The notes under the pieces are model-generated. The model saw only the letters and a list, made by a program, of their open reading frames with translations. It made no database searches and was not told the DNA's origin. Made by a program: the position numbers and the translations under genes. This document shows, piece by piece, positions 46,430 through 57,480 of a stretch of 64,000 nucleotides of DNA. The stretch comes from Gracilariopsis chorda (lineage: Eukaryota > Rhodophyta > Florideophyceae > Gracilariales > Gracilariaceae). Positions within the stretch are counted from its first letter, which is position 1, and every line of letters begins with the position of its first letter. The stretch lies in the NCBI GenBank assembly GCA_003194525.1, contig NBIV01000151.1, positions 62,001-126,000 of the forward strand, given 5' to 3'.

Positions 46430-47227
46430 GACCTCTCGGTTCTCGGCGGACAGGAGCCAGTTCCTGCCGTGCTTGACCGCTGTAATACAAATACTATATG
46501 CCGTCTATGTTTTAAAACATCGAAACGCTCCCAATTTTATACTTTATTTTAGAAAATCGATAAAACGGGTTGTGCCGAGCAACAGCCCCATGCCTGCTTG
46601 GCAGGAACGACTTCATGTCCTGCACGAGCGGCTGTGTCGCTCGAAAAAAATCAGATCCCAAAACATATGAATGAAATGAGAGCAGTGCGCATAAGGCGTG
46701 GCGCATGTAGATACGTTTCATAGTTGTACCTAAACTGACACGCGTGGGACTGTGCCAAGTGCTTTTGCCTGCACTTTTATATTTGCATTGATTCCGGGGG
46801 GGGAGGGGGGGGGTGAGGTCTGTCAAGCGAAACGCCCATTCGCGCAAGACAAGAACTCATTCCTATCGTGCACGACTTGGTATGTCGCTCGAAACAGCTG
46901 GCGGCCAAAGAAACAGAAATAGTATTTCAGGGAATGCCGAAAGGGCGTGGCGCATGTACATACGTGTCATTGGTGTAGTTAACGTAACACGTGTGCATTT
47001 GTGTCAAACGCCGTCGCCCATGCCTTAATTTTTGCATCAATTATGAGGGTGGTTGTGTCGAGCCACAGGCCCGGCCGTGTACAAGAGGAACTATTCCTTT
47101 CATGCATGACCCCGCGTGTCGCTCGACAATGCTGGCGGCCAAAAAAATTGAAAATATTTTTTGGAGGAGTGAGCAAGGAGCATGGCGGGTGCAAATATGT
47201 GTTAGTGGTGTCCTTACTCTTACAATG
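46430..47227. repeat. Palindromic satellite array, left arm
   Basis: Monomers carry the outer arm GTGTCGAGCGACA and an inner arm GCACGACAGGAAC with its complement. Palindrome starts at about 46,572, 46,820 and 47,054 are 248 and 234 bp apart. A more diverged copy lies near 46,445. Each monomer also has the shared tail motifs CTGGCGGCCAAA, GGCGCATGTACATACGTGT and TAACACGTGTG. The array is cut at 47,227 by the chromodomain retrotransposon and resumes at 56,111. Confidence 0.8.
46796..46813 (+). other. G8-A-G9 run
   Basis: Eight G, one A and nine G in a row in the array spacer. It could form a G-quadruplex on the plus strand. Confidence 0.8.
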
Positions 47228-47880
47228 TGTGGGAGAACGACCATACGGGGGTCAGATCATGACGGACGGGAGCAAACACCGATACGCGATGACCTGGGAG
47301 ACCAGACGGTGGACAGATGGGAAGAGTGCACCTGACCGGCATGGTGGAACTGGGGACTGTTGGGGCGGGATACACGTGTCGGACCGGAAGGAAAGGCAAG
47401 CGTGCTTGCAAGACCCTAGACAATTTTTAATTATTTTCTAGGTAGTGCGTATGCAGGCCCGCCATTGGCCCATATCTGCCGAGGTACTTCGTCGCCGAGG
47501 TGCACTTCGGGGCTGGCAGGTCTACTTAGGATGACAGTACCCCCTGACCACCATGAACCAGTAAAGGCAGACGTCATCCAACCAAACGGACTAGTTTCTT
47601 GTTGTGGTTGGCGATACAGACTGCCCACTAGCTTGTACTACTACTCTGCACGGTAAAACACGAGCGGTACACGACTGCCAACACTCTACGCGTGCTCCCT
47701 GACCACGCTTGACGCAGTTCCCTGTTCGGTTCCGCAGCGCTCGACCGGCGTCTCCTGATTTATACCGATTGGATCACCGAACCCATCTTCCGCAGGGGAT
47801 TTCTAGGAAAACCCTCTACTGACCGGTGAGGCACGCCCGACCAGTCAGCATCTTGTGGTAAAGTATTGCGCTTCCCCATA
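47228..47880 (+). repeat. 5' LTR of chromodomain Ty3 element
   Basis: Starts TGTGGGAGAACGACC and ends near CGCTTCCCCATA. It aligns along its whole length with 55,461-56,110. A primer-binding site after the end was not recognised. Confidence 0.9.
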
Positions 47881-48233
47881 TTTGTTTCCCAACATAGAAG
47901 ACCAATCACGGACCAAAAATGAAACCGAAACTTCCGAAAGGACGTAGTCAGAATGGTTTGTAGGGCAGAAAAACAGCCCAGCCCGTTACGGAATCTCAGG
48001 CCACTTTGGCAACGGTCTTTGACACGGCTTTGGCCTCAAACCGAAGCACCAGGAGTGCCCCAGCATTAAACACGTCCGTTCAGGGTAATCAGGAGTCACT
48101 GCTTCGCACAGGAAGTGCAGCAGTGTCCTTCTCTAGACCGCTTGGTCCACCGGTATCTCAGCTTCCAACTGCAACTAATGGAACCGCCACGTTTTCACGC
48201 GATACACCGATCTGAAACATTGGCTTCGACGAC

Positions 48234-49140
48234 TTGTGGGACTGTATTTGGACTCACCAGTCTGTATTCGTGCGCACGGAACTCGAAATAAGGGTCCAAT
48301 TAGCGCTCGAAGAGTATCTTGCCCATCGGATAACCCGAATAGTAGAGCTACAGGCCTCTAAGACAATCCGCACGGTTACAGAGGAAGTGATGGCACGCCT
48401 TCAGCCAAGCGTCGACGGCACAAAAGTCCAGCCAAATCGGACAAATCAGCCGTTTTCTGAGGAACAACAGTTCACGCAGATCATCTCAAAGTTTGACACA
48501 AACCGTACTGGCACGGCACCGGCCGTAGAGTACGCTTTAGGTATTCCGGAAGGGTATGAAAGAGGAAAGTCCCGAAAGATCTATCTAACGGCAATCCCCA
48601 GTCAGCCAGATCCGAACGGAGATCCTGACCATAGTAGCTCCATCGAAGGAAGCTCAGACTGTGACCGACGCGGCTGTCGGGATAAACTGTCTGGTTTGGA
48701 TCGTAAGAGGGGAGAAAAAGAGAAAGCTTCCCATCGCAAACGCAGATCTAACCGTTCGGAATCAGATACAGACCGAACGGAGACTTCAGAGTCCGAAGAG
48801 GATTTTTCTGATTCGAACGATGGAGCGAACTACGACTCGCGAAGTTCACATCACCGTTCGGGGAGGAGGTCGTTTAAGTGGGTAGAACCACTTCACGACT
48901 TGTTTCGGAAGGCCTTAGACTGCAGTTCATATCGCCTTCTCAAGACGTGCGCACGGTATGATGCCCAGATTGCCAGGAAGATTGGCCACTACTACAAGAA
49001 GCTGGATGTCCAGCTTAAAGGGCGCTCGTTCTCCGGATCGGACGTCATTGCCCTACTGGGCTGTTTGCAGGGACTATATACCGCATAAGACCACCACGGA
49101 ATGACAGAGGGCGCAGCCCTCTGGTACTTCCAGTTTTACT
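48234..49140 (+). pseudogene. Gag-like region of chromodomain Ty3 element
   Basis: A frame of about 284 codons contains an N-terminal helical region, a Ser/Asp/Arg-rich low-complexity middle (SESDTDRTETSESEEDFSD) and a C-terminal helical part. Immediately after it, MTEGAALWYFQFYL resembles the A-x-x-WF block of Ty3 Gag capsid domains. No CCHC knuckle is seen. Fossil; individual breaks are not listed. Confidence 0.55.
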
Positions 49141-49280
49141 TGACCAGACCGTCACATGTGCTGGTTCAATCCCGTATCAGTGGAGAAGAGTATGAGACCG
49201 AATGGGAAAGATGTACCGACTTTCTGGAACCGTTTTCGGATATGTGGGATAGACACTTTGGTTCCATCTCCGTTGCAAAA

Positions 49281-52045
49281 CACTGCATATATTTAGAAAA
49301 AGCTTCTAAACCCATCTTCCAGATTCCTTACCGAGTGGGACATAAACGAAGGGAACTGTAAAGGGGAGAGGTAGCAAAGCAACTCCGCGCCGGCATAATA
49401 GAGCCGTCTTTTGCAGAATGGGCAAGTCCTGTCGTATTAGCACCTAAGAAGGACGGCACTCTGCGCTTGTGCGTTGAATACCGCCGCCTCAACGCAATGC
49501 CTGTACGGGAGACCTACACCATACCGAGAATGGATGAGTGCATCGACTCCTTAGAGGATGCACTGGTATTCACCACTTTACACCCCAGTAGTGGTTATTG
49601 GCAATGCGAAGTCGACGAGACTGACCGGGAAAAAACGACCTTTACGTCCCACATGGGTTTATTCCGCTACGTTAGAATGCTGTTCGTTCTCAAGAATGCT
49701 CCAGATACCTTCCAAATGCCGCTCAACATCATCCTTTCGTGATGTAAATGAGAATTCGCTCTAGTTTACCTAGAAGACGTCATTATGTATTCCCGATTAG
49801 TTAAAGAGCACTTCGAACTCGTAAAGACCGTATTAGATCGGCGCCCTTCGGTCTTAATTACGCTACGCTTGGAGAAATATTATTTCTTCCACCAAACGGT
49901 CGACTACCGTCGTCACATTATCCATCCGGGCAAACTGCAAGTATCCGGGAAAGCGTGCGAAGCTTTGAGAAAGCGAAACCTCCCACAAACGAGACGGGGC
50001 TACGGTCGTTCCTCGGCCTTTGCAATTTGTTTCGCCAGTTTGTTGAGGGGTTCGCGCGCATTGCCAGCCCGCTTAATCGGAAACTCGAAAACGATTAACC
50101 ATTCGAGTTCAAAACTCTGACCGATACGGAGTATGAGGCTTTCAACAAACTAAACCAACGCCTTATACTACGGCCTATACTGGCACTCCCCCGAAACGGT
50201 CACAGATACGTCCTGGACACGGACGCTTTCAATACCCAAGTCGGATGCTGTCTCCTCCAGGAGCATCCCAAGGGCAACTCTCGTCCGATTGGGTACTGGA
50301 GGCGCTCACTAACAATGCCCGAGCGGGCCTACTCCACTACCAAACGGCCATGTTTGGCCGTCGTTTGGGCCATCCTTCATCTCTGTCCGTACTTGGAGCG
50401 CACACAGTTCACTCTCCGTACGGACCACCACGCATTACGCTGGATCCCGAACCTAGCAGATACGTCTGGACGGTTAGCAAGATGGAGAATCCGCCTCATG
50501 GAGTGCGAATTTGACGTAATCCACCAACCGGGCGTTAAGCACCAAGCGGCTGATGCACTTTTCAGAGTCCGTACGGGTGGAGAAGACACAGACGCGCTCA
50601 AAGACGAGGTACCGTTCATGATGACGAACGATATGACCGAAACGCGCGAAGAATATACCGTAGCTACGGTGTGCTGGGACGGTAGAGAGGAGACTGTCAT
50701 AACGGACTGGCCACAGAACAATTCGAACGGGATTGCACTCCCAGCAGTACTCAAAGTTAATGACGAGTTGCAGGAAGTCGCCCCGATAACGGTGGAAGAA
50801 TTCCTCCAGGAACAGGAGAATGATCCCCTCTGTAAGTCCGCACGGGCGAAAGTCGGAGACCGCAAGCGCCTATTCGATGTAAACCGAAAAGAGATATTGA
50901 CTAGGAAAGCTCCGTTCGATGGAGCTCTCAAACGGTACGTACCGGAGACACTGCAGTACAGGTCATTATATCTGTCTCATTACCCGCGTTTAGCTGGACA
51001 CTCCGGCGCAACAAAGATGTATTCCACGCTGCGATGGGACTAATACTGGCCGGGAATGGCTAATGACGTATTTCAGACCGTATGGGATTGTTGTATCAGC
51101 GTTGCCACTCGCCAAATTCGCCAGTGGCACCATAAGCTGCTGAAGCTATTTCTCGCAGTGAGCTCGTTGGAATTCGTCGCAATGGACATCCTTGGTCCAT
51201 TAACAAAGTCTGCGAAGGGGCACCAATGCATTCAAGTCATTACCGACCGGTTTACAAAGTTCTGTCAAGCGGTCCCTTTCAAATCCACTGCGGCCGCTGC
51301 CATGGCCTCGGCTTGCTTGGACAACTGTGTCTATCCGTACGGGATACCATTGTACTTGCTGACCGACAACGGGAACCAATTTGTCTGCAAATTCTTCGTA
51401 TCGGTGTGTAACATGTTAGGCATCAATCACCTGGCCACCACGGCCTAGCACCCACAAACAAACGGACAAGCCGAACGGTTCAACAAAACCCTCGTCCAAC
51501 GCCTCCGTCACTATGGGGCAGAACACCAAACCGAATGGCATGAATAGGTGCAACCGTTGACCTATGCATACAATATGCAAGTGCACAGGACAACGGGCAC
51601 AATGCCTTTCGACTTGGTACTATCACGGCACTTGCCCGATCTGCAGGTTGAAAAGACCCTTACCACCATCCCGGAGCATCAACCTGACAATGCCACAACG
51701 GGGCAGGTTAAACGGTACACCCTAGCCTGCCTTCGGGATGCTCTTTCGTCCCCCCAGACGAAAACCACCCAGGCCAAACTCCAGTACAAGAGGGATTTCT
51801 ATAAAACCGTACGGAGTCTCCTTAAGTTTAATCCCGGGGGTGAAGTTTATGTCGACCGACTGCAATGGATGTCAACAGCCCTGGAAGAGCAAGTTGAAGA
51901 ATATACCCACAACTATCGAAAACTTCTTCCGAAAACATACGGGCCATTTCTCGTTGCGACTACCACGGACGATACCGTCCTCATAAAAGAAGAAGGACTG
52001 GAAAATCGGGTCAGCATGGACCGAGTAGCCCGGGCGCCACGTTGA
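49281..52045 (+). pseudogene. Pol region (RT, RNase H, integrase) of chromodomain Ty3 element
   Basis: Reverse transcriptase shows AEWASPVVLAPKKDGTLRLC, YRRLNAMPVRETYTIPRMDE and FTTLHPSSGYWQ (49,410-49,620). The polymerase-active-site region follows near 49,770 and RNase H shows TDHHALRWIPNL near 50,420-50,455. Integrase shows YLSHYPRLAGHSGATKMY (zinc-binding region, 50,970-51,020), AMDILGPLTKSAKGH near 51,180, LTDNGNQFV near 51,360 and HPQTNGQAERFNK near 51,450. The arrangement is that of Metaviridae. Fossil with several breaks. Confidence 0.9.
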
Positions 52046-52189
52046 GCAGTCCGAATGGCACTCACCACCGACCCAACCACTAAAATGGCTGCGACACGGC
52101 TGACCACCGAACCCAACGTTGATCGGGGCGGTCCTGTAGCCGACAAACCTACCATAGCACTCGCAACGAACCCGGCAACACCCACATTG

Positions 52190-52345
52190 CAACCCAATGC
52201 GTTCCACCGAATCGTCGGCCACGGAGAAACGCCGGACGGAACGCAGTATCAAGTCCTTTGGTTCGGATACCAACCGGACTACGATACATACGAACTCCTC
52301 TTTCACATTCCACTCAATTTCATCGCCCACTATTGGCGTCGCTAA
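52190..52345 (+). pseudogene. Chromodomain at the C-terminus of Pol
   Basis: RIVGHGETPDGTQYQVLWFG followed by DYDTYELLFHIPLNFI matches the chromodomain pattern (YxVxWxGY...TWEP...L). Chromodomains of this retrotransposon branch are known to steer integration to chromatin marked by histone methylation. This places the element among the chromoviruses. Confidence 0.75.
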
Positions 52346-52681
52346 AAGCAACGAGGACGAGCAAACCTCTGAGTGCCGCAGGTTAATAAGGAAGCGGAGT
52401 GCAGCCTGAGATGTGAAGCGGAACGTTGCCACCGTGCGTCCGTGATTGCTTGTTTCAGCACATCGTTTCAACGCAATGTACGAAACCATGTGCCACACGT
52501 CCCGTAGCAGTACACACGCTATCGAAGGTATCTATAGATATTAACAGATCCACTTCCTGGGCGAGCTGTAACAAACCGTACGGGAAGGCATAAGGAAAGT
52601 AATGCGGAACAAGCAGAATTTTACTCAAGAACGAGATTGTTACGTTCACCATACGCCAGGCGGAGAGAACCGTACCCGAAG

Positions 52682-54671
52682 CTAACAACCCCAAGCACGC
52701 CGACCACGCACTCTACCACGATTAAGGGTTTGAAAATTGCAAATAAACCGACGTGGGACCGGGAGAAGGCTAAAATCCTGGCTAGACTCCGAATTGACCG
52801 TCTCGGGCTCCATGATGACTACGCTGGGCGCACGGGGCACAAGAACCTGCTGCATCGGCTCATCCCGATTGGCTTCAATAGCTGCAATAGCTGCTGCACC
52901 AGAGAAACAGCTCGAGCGCATACCAGTGGCAGCACCACCGAGAACACTCGGCCCAGCTTCCGAAGTACGATTACCGGAGGATGCCCAGGTCCCACGGGCC
53001 ACAAAAGCATTGAAAAAATCCGTAATGGCCTCCTGAGCGAGACGCTCACTCTCAGGCAGTACAGTCAGCTTATCGATGGAGGGCAGGTCTTCTGTGGATG
53101 GCCCTTGTGTAATAGGCGGCTGATGCTGTGCATTAGCTATAGCAAAATTATCCCGGGCGTCGACTGCGGTCTCTGGATCGAAAGCTTCGGCCTCAATGAG
53201 GCAATGGCCGTGGATCCCCATACTCTGAACGGTATGAATACGGATAATCTCCATCAGGTTGACCTGTTACTCCGCGGTACGACCAGGTATCTGCTTGCTA
53301 TGATGCACGCGACGAATCGACGTACGGGCGGAGAGAAAAGCGTCACGAAGCGAATCCGAAGCAGGCTCGCCGAACGTCTCACATACTGTGCGGAGGGCAG
53401 CAAAAGCCTTCTCGATCTTGAGCTCCATACCGAGCGGGTGGATCTGCGAACTCGCCTTGATACGCTAACGAACCAATGCAGGGGTAGAAACGGACGTGAC
53501 GGCAAGAACCGAACGGAACCCAGTCGGAGCTAACGGTGCAACCGGAGGTGGCATCGAAGAAGTGGCACCGCTTGACCGCCAGGAAGAAAACCACGGGCCA
53601 CTCTTTACGTAGCATCGGCCAAGTCCTTACTCAGATACCCGCCTGGAAAGTAATCCGGGACGTTCATTTCTTTCCAGACCAAACGGCGATTGGCCGGCAA
53701 CAACCGACGAGTAACCGGACCGCTTTTACCACGAGTGGGCATCGTGGAGAACGAATTGGTATCGAAATCGTACCACAGGACCCCGGCGTAGAGGACCAGT
53801 CAGTCTCCAAGAAGTAGCGAAGAAGGGCATCGGCATCTCCCGGTCGGAATTTGGACGCACGAAGGATGTTTCTGAACCCCCATATGATGGAAAATATCCA
53901 CCAACGCGACCGATATTGGAAACAAACGGCCATAATCTGGCTAGTCCTCGGATGCATACAACCGAACTTCCAGGTCACGGGTAAAGTAAGTCACCGCCTT
54001 CAAGGAAGGCTGGATGAACGCCACGAAGGCGAACAAGGCTGACTCTGCGTAGACAATATGGAAAACCCGATCGGAAAAACCCCCCTGGTTGAGAACCCCA
54101 GACGTATGATACGCCATAACGGGCGCAGTCAGAACTGCAAGGTTGCGGGTCACGTCATAATCCTTCCATCCTTGACTGACCAGCAAATACAATCGACGCA
54201 GTCACTGGCGGCTAAGTCGTGGAACAATACGTTATGCCAAGAGTAATAATACCCGAGAGACGATCGGATTTGGGCTTCAGTCACGGCATTATCGCCCCAC
54301 TGGGCTCGGGTGAGCCAATAGAGCCGGTTAAAAGGCGGTTCGAATATGATCAGTTCGAGCATATTGTACCGACCGGCCGGGGGATAGTAAGGGTCCTCCT
54401 GCATCCGACGCAATAGGTGCTGCAATGGGGACTGGTACTCGACCTCCTCAGGGCACCGCACGTACGGCATATCGCAACGACCAAAGGTCCGGAGGGGAGC
54501 ATAGCCGCGCTGGAAGGGAGAGTGCGTCCAATGGGCCCTCCATGAATCTTCATCATTCCGCTTGGGGTTCCACACGTTCAGCTTGGTGGGAGTACGCATG
54601 GATGGGATACGCAAGAACCGTGCAGCATCGGGGTAGTTGGTGGACATCCGTCGATATTCCAAGACCGACAT
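52682..54671 (-). pseudogene. Antisense frames between Pol and 3' LTR
   Basis: Four sizeable minus-strand frames (54,671-54,150, 54,192-53,941, 53,978-53,664 and 53,254-52,682) occupy the extra 3' region of the element. The first reads like a globular protein (YPPAGRYNMLELIIFEPPF, LYWLTRAQWG). The last is Ala/Ser/Pro rich. I recognise no family. Some plant and fungal Ty3 elements are known to carry antisense genes in this place. Treated as part of the fossil element; frames are not joined. Confidence 0.45.
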
Positions 54672-55444
54672 CGGAGGCTCTCGTTCGTGACGGGTGGGGG
54701 TGAATATGAGTTAATGGCGATAGTCAAGTTGTTGGCCCGGCAGCAGAAGAGTGCGCCAGACCGCTGGTGGACCTGACGTTTGGCCGTGCGGAGGGGCATA
54801 TTGCTCGACCGGAGGTGGCATGACGGTGGGACTTGCCGGAGAGGATGGCAGTGGATGGGAGCGAGTACCGAACGATAGTACGAAAGGAGGCGGAGTCGAG
54901 GAAGGATCTCCCATGTTTCTAGTATAAATGCCGACCGAACAGACGAAATGGAGCCTGACGCTGAAGAGTCGTCAGTGCAAATTATGCAACCGTCCGGAGA
55001 TATAGTAAAATGGCAAAGAAGCACGCTGAGAATCAGCCAGCAAAGGGACGTGGCAGAGGCACTGAGGCCGTGATGTTTGAACTTCAACTGGCCGACAGGA
55101 GTCAATTTATTGACGTACGCCGGGGTTCGGGATATGATCCCTCACCCCTTTACGCAAGAGGAAAAGAAAGAAAACCGCCAGCAAGGATGCACTAACTTCT
55201 ATCCGAACGGACTCTACGACTACATCGCATTCAGAAGTGCTCCCCCCTTCTTGCGTCACCGTACGGGCCTAGAAGAAAACGTGAGCGGACGGACATTACC
55301 ACGACCGGTCGGCGTTTTATCCGCCACGACCTCAGTGGTGAAGCACATCTCGCACGCCGGCCAATGGGTTCCGCCCACACTCTACCTAGCCACCACACTA
55401 CAACCGACCGCTCGAGAGATCACCACGTGGACGAGGCGCCCCCT

Positions 55445-55455
55445 AAGGAGGGGGG
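55445..55455 (+). promoter_or_regulatory. Polypurine tract before 3' LTR
   Basis: AAGGAGGGGGG lies a few bases before the TGTAGG start of the 3' LTR, the position of the plus-strand primer in LTR retrotransposons. Confidence 0.6.
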
Positions 55456-55460
55456 CATGG

Positions 55461-56110
55461 TGTAGGACGACCGTACGGGCGTCAGATCATGACGGACGGC
55501 AGCGAACACCGATGCGCGATGACGTGGAAGAACGGACGGTGGTCAGATGGAAAGATTGCACCTGACCGGCACGGTGCACCTGGGGACAGATGGGAAGGGA
55601 TACACGTGTCTGACCGGAAGGAAAGGCAGGCGTGCCTGCAAGACCCTAGATAAGTTTTAATTAATTTCTAGGTAGTGCGCACGCAGGCCCGCCATTGGCC
55701 CATATCTGCCAAGATGCTTCGTTGCCGAGGTGCACTTCGGGGGCGGCGGGTCTACATGGGATGACAGTAGCCCCTGACCCCCATGAACGAGTAAACGCAG
55801 ACGTCATCCGAACATATGGATTAGTTTCTTGTTGTAGTTGGCGATACAGACTGCCCACTAGCTTGTACTGCTACTCTGCACGGTAAACCACGAGCGGTAC
55901 ACGACCGCCAACACTCTACGAGTGCTTCCTGACCACGTGTGACGCAGTTACCCGTCCCGTTCTGCAGCTCTCGACCGGCGTCTTCTGAATTCTACCGTTT
56001 CTATCACCGAGCCCATCTTCCGCCAGGGGTTTTCAGGAAATCCCTCTACTGTCCGCTGAGGCACGTCCGACCGGTCAGCACCTTGTGCTAAGGCATTGCG
56101 CTTCCCCACA
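55461..56110 (+). repeat. 3' LTR of chromodomain Ty3 element
   Basis: Starts TGTAGGACGACC and ends CGCTTCCCCACA. It is the partner of 47,228-47,880. Sequence beyond it is satellite again. Confidence 0.9.
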
Positions 56111-56673
56111 CACGTGGGTGCCTGGGCCACGCGGTGTTGGCCGTGCCCTTCTTTTCACTTAATTATTTGGGAGAGGGTGTGTCGAGCGACAGGCCCAGTT
56201 GTGCACGACAAGAATTCATTGCTGTCGTGCACCACCGTGCGTGTCGCTCGTCACACTTGGCGGCCCAAACATTGGAAGTAATTTTTTCAGGGAAAGCGCA
56301 TGGATCGTGGCGCATGTACATACGTGTCCCTGGTGTACGAAAAGTAACACGTGTGGGTTTGTTTCAAGCACCGTCGCCCGTGCCTTAATTTCTGCATCAA
56401 CTATGAGGGTGGTTGTGCAGAGCGAACGGCCCGGCCGTATAGGACAGGAACTAATTCCTGTCATGCATGACGGCGCGTGTCACTCGACACAGCTGGCGGC
56501 CAAAAAAAATGAAAATATTTTTTGAAGCAGTGTGCAAGGGGCATGGCGGTTACAAATACGTCTCAGTGGTGTCAGTACTCTCACACGTGGGTGACTGCGC
56601 CAAGCCGTGTCGGCCGTGCCCTTATTTTCACATAATTATTTGGGGGACTGCGTGTCGATCGACAGATCCAGTG

Positions 56674-56705
56674 GTGCACGACAGGAACTCATTCCTGTCG
56701 TGCAC
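56674..56705. repeat. 32-bp perfect inverted repeat (14-bp arms)
   Basis: GTGCACGACAGGAA, loop CTCA, then TTCCTGTCGTGCAC. It is the core of one monomer. Confidence 0.95.
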
Positions 56706-57129
56706 AACCGCAGGTGTCGCTCAACACACTTGGAAGCCGAAAAAATAGAAATAATGTTTTCAGGGAAAGCGCATGGATCGTGGCACATATACATACGTGT
56801 TAAAGTTGTACGTAAACTGACACGTTTGGGTTTGTGTCAAGTGCCGTCGCCCGCTCCTTTCATTTTGCTTTGTTTATGGTAGGCGGTTTGTCGAGCGACA
56901 GGCCTGGTCTTGCACGATAATAATGAGTTCCTGTCCTGCACAGCCGCGCTTGTCACTTGACACACCTGGCTGGCCGAATATTTTGAAAAAATATTTATGT
57001 TGACGCGCATGGAGCGTGGTGCATGCACATACGTGTAAAAGTTACACATTACGCGACATGTGTGTGCCTGCGCCTAGCGCCTTCGTTACATTGTTTTGAG
57101 TTTATTTTGGTGGGGTATTGTGTCGAGCT

Positions 57130-57185
57130 ACAGGCTCGGCCATGCACGACAGGAACAAGTTCCTGTCGTGCATCGCCGAGCCTGT
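57130..57185. repeat. 56-bp near-perfect palindrome (27-bp arms, 2-nt loop)
   Basis: The arms 57,130-57,156 and 57,159-57,185 pair at 26 of 27 positions around an AA loop. This is the best-preserved copy. It shows that the inner and outer arms of the family are one long palindrome, extended here by AGGCTCGGC with GCCGAGCCT. Confidence 0.95.
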
Positions 57186-57480
57186 TGTTCAACACAACCG
57201 GTGGCCGAAAAACTCGAAATATATTCTAGAGAATGAATATATTGCGTGGCCAATGCATGTACGTTGCAGAGTTGTGTATGCCGTCACATCTATGGTTGGC
57301 AGTGCATTCTGCTGTCCAGCAGGGCGTTGCTTTCAATTAAAATTAGGCGGGGTTATGTCAAGGGACACATTCGTACATGCACGACATGAACTCAATCCTT
57401 TCTTGCATGACCGGGCCTGTCGCTCGACACACAATTATGGGGGAATGTCCCAATAATTCGAAAAATGGGGGTATTGAAAA

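Larger units (their letters stand above)
47228..56110 (+). mobile_element. Chromodomain Ty3 (chromovirus) LTR retrotransposon, fossil, inserted in satellite array
   Basis: An 8,883-bp element has two LTRs (653 and 650 bp), a Gag-like region, Pol in the order reverse transcriptase, RNase H, integrase, and a C-terminal chromodomain. It also has a ~3.1-kb region carrying antisense frames before a purine tract and the 3' LTR. LTRs are about 90 % alike by eye over a 240-bp sample, which suggests an old insertion. It is broken, with multiple interruptions. No protease or zinc knuckle was recognised. The flanks are two halves of one satellite monomer. The 5-bp flanks CAATG and CACGT may be a degenerate target duplication. 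Confidence 0.92.
56111..57480. repeat. Palindromic satellite array, right arm, about 235-bp monomers
   Basis: Six palindromes start at about 56,174, 56,409, 56,652, 56,888, 57,120 and 57,357, that is 235, 243, 236, 232 and 237 bp apart. Each has outer arms (GTGTCGAGCGACA with TGTCGCTCGACAC) and inner arms (GCACGACAGGAAC with GTTCCTGTCGTGC). The spacers share GGCGGCCAAA, GGGAAAGCGCATGGATCGTGG, CATACGTGT and CACGTGTGGG. Frames read through it are by-products. Confidence 0.88.

Noticed and set aside
47465-47656. Small plus-strand coding frame, also seen at 55,695-55,886
   Set aside because: Both lie at the same place in the two LTRs; they are repeat copies, not genes.
56111-57480. CRISPR-like array (regular palindromic repeats)
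   Set aside because: Repeat and spacer are both conserved between units, the period is 235 bp, and the context is eukaryotic. This is a satellite.
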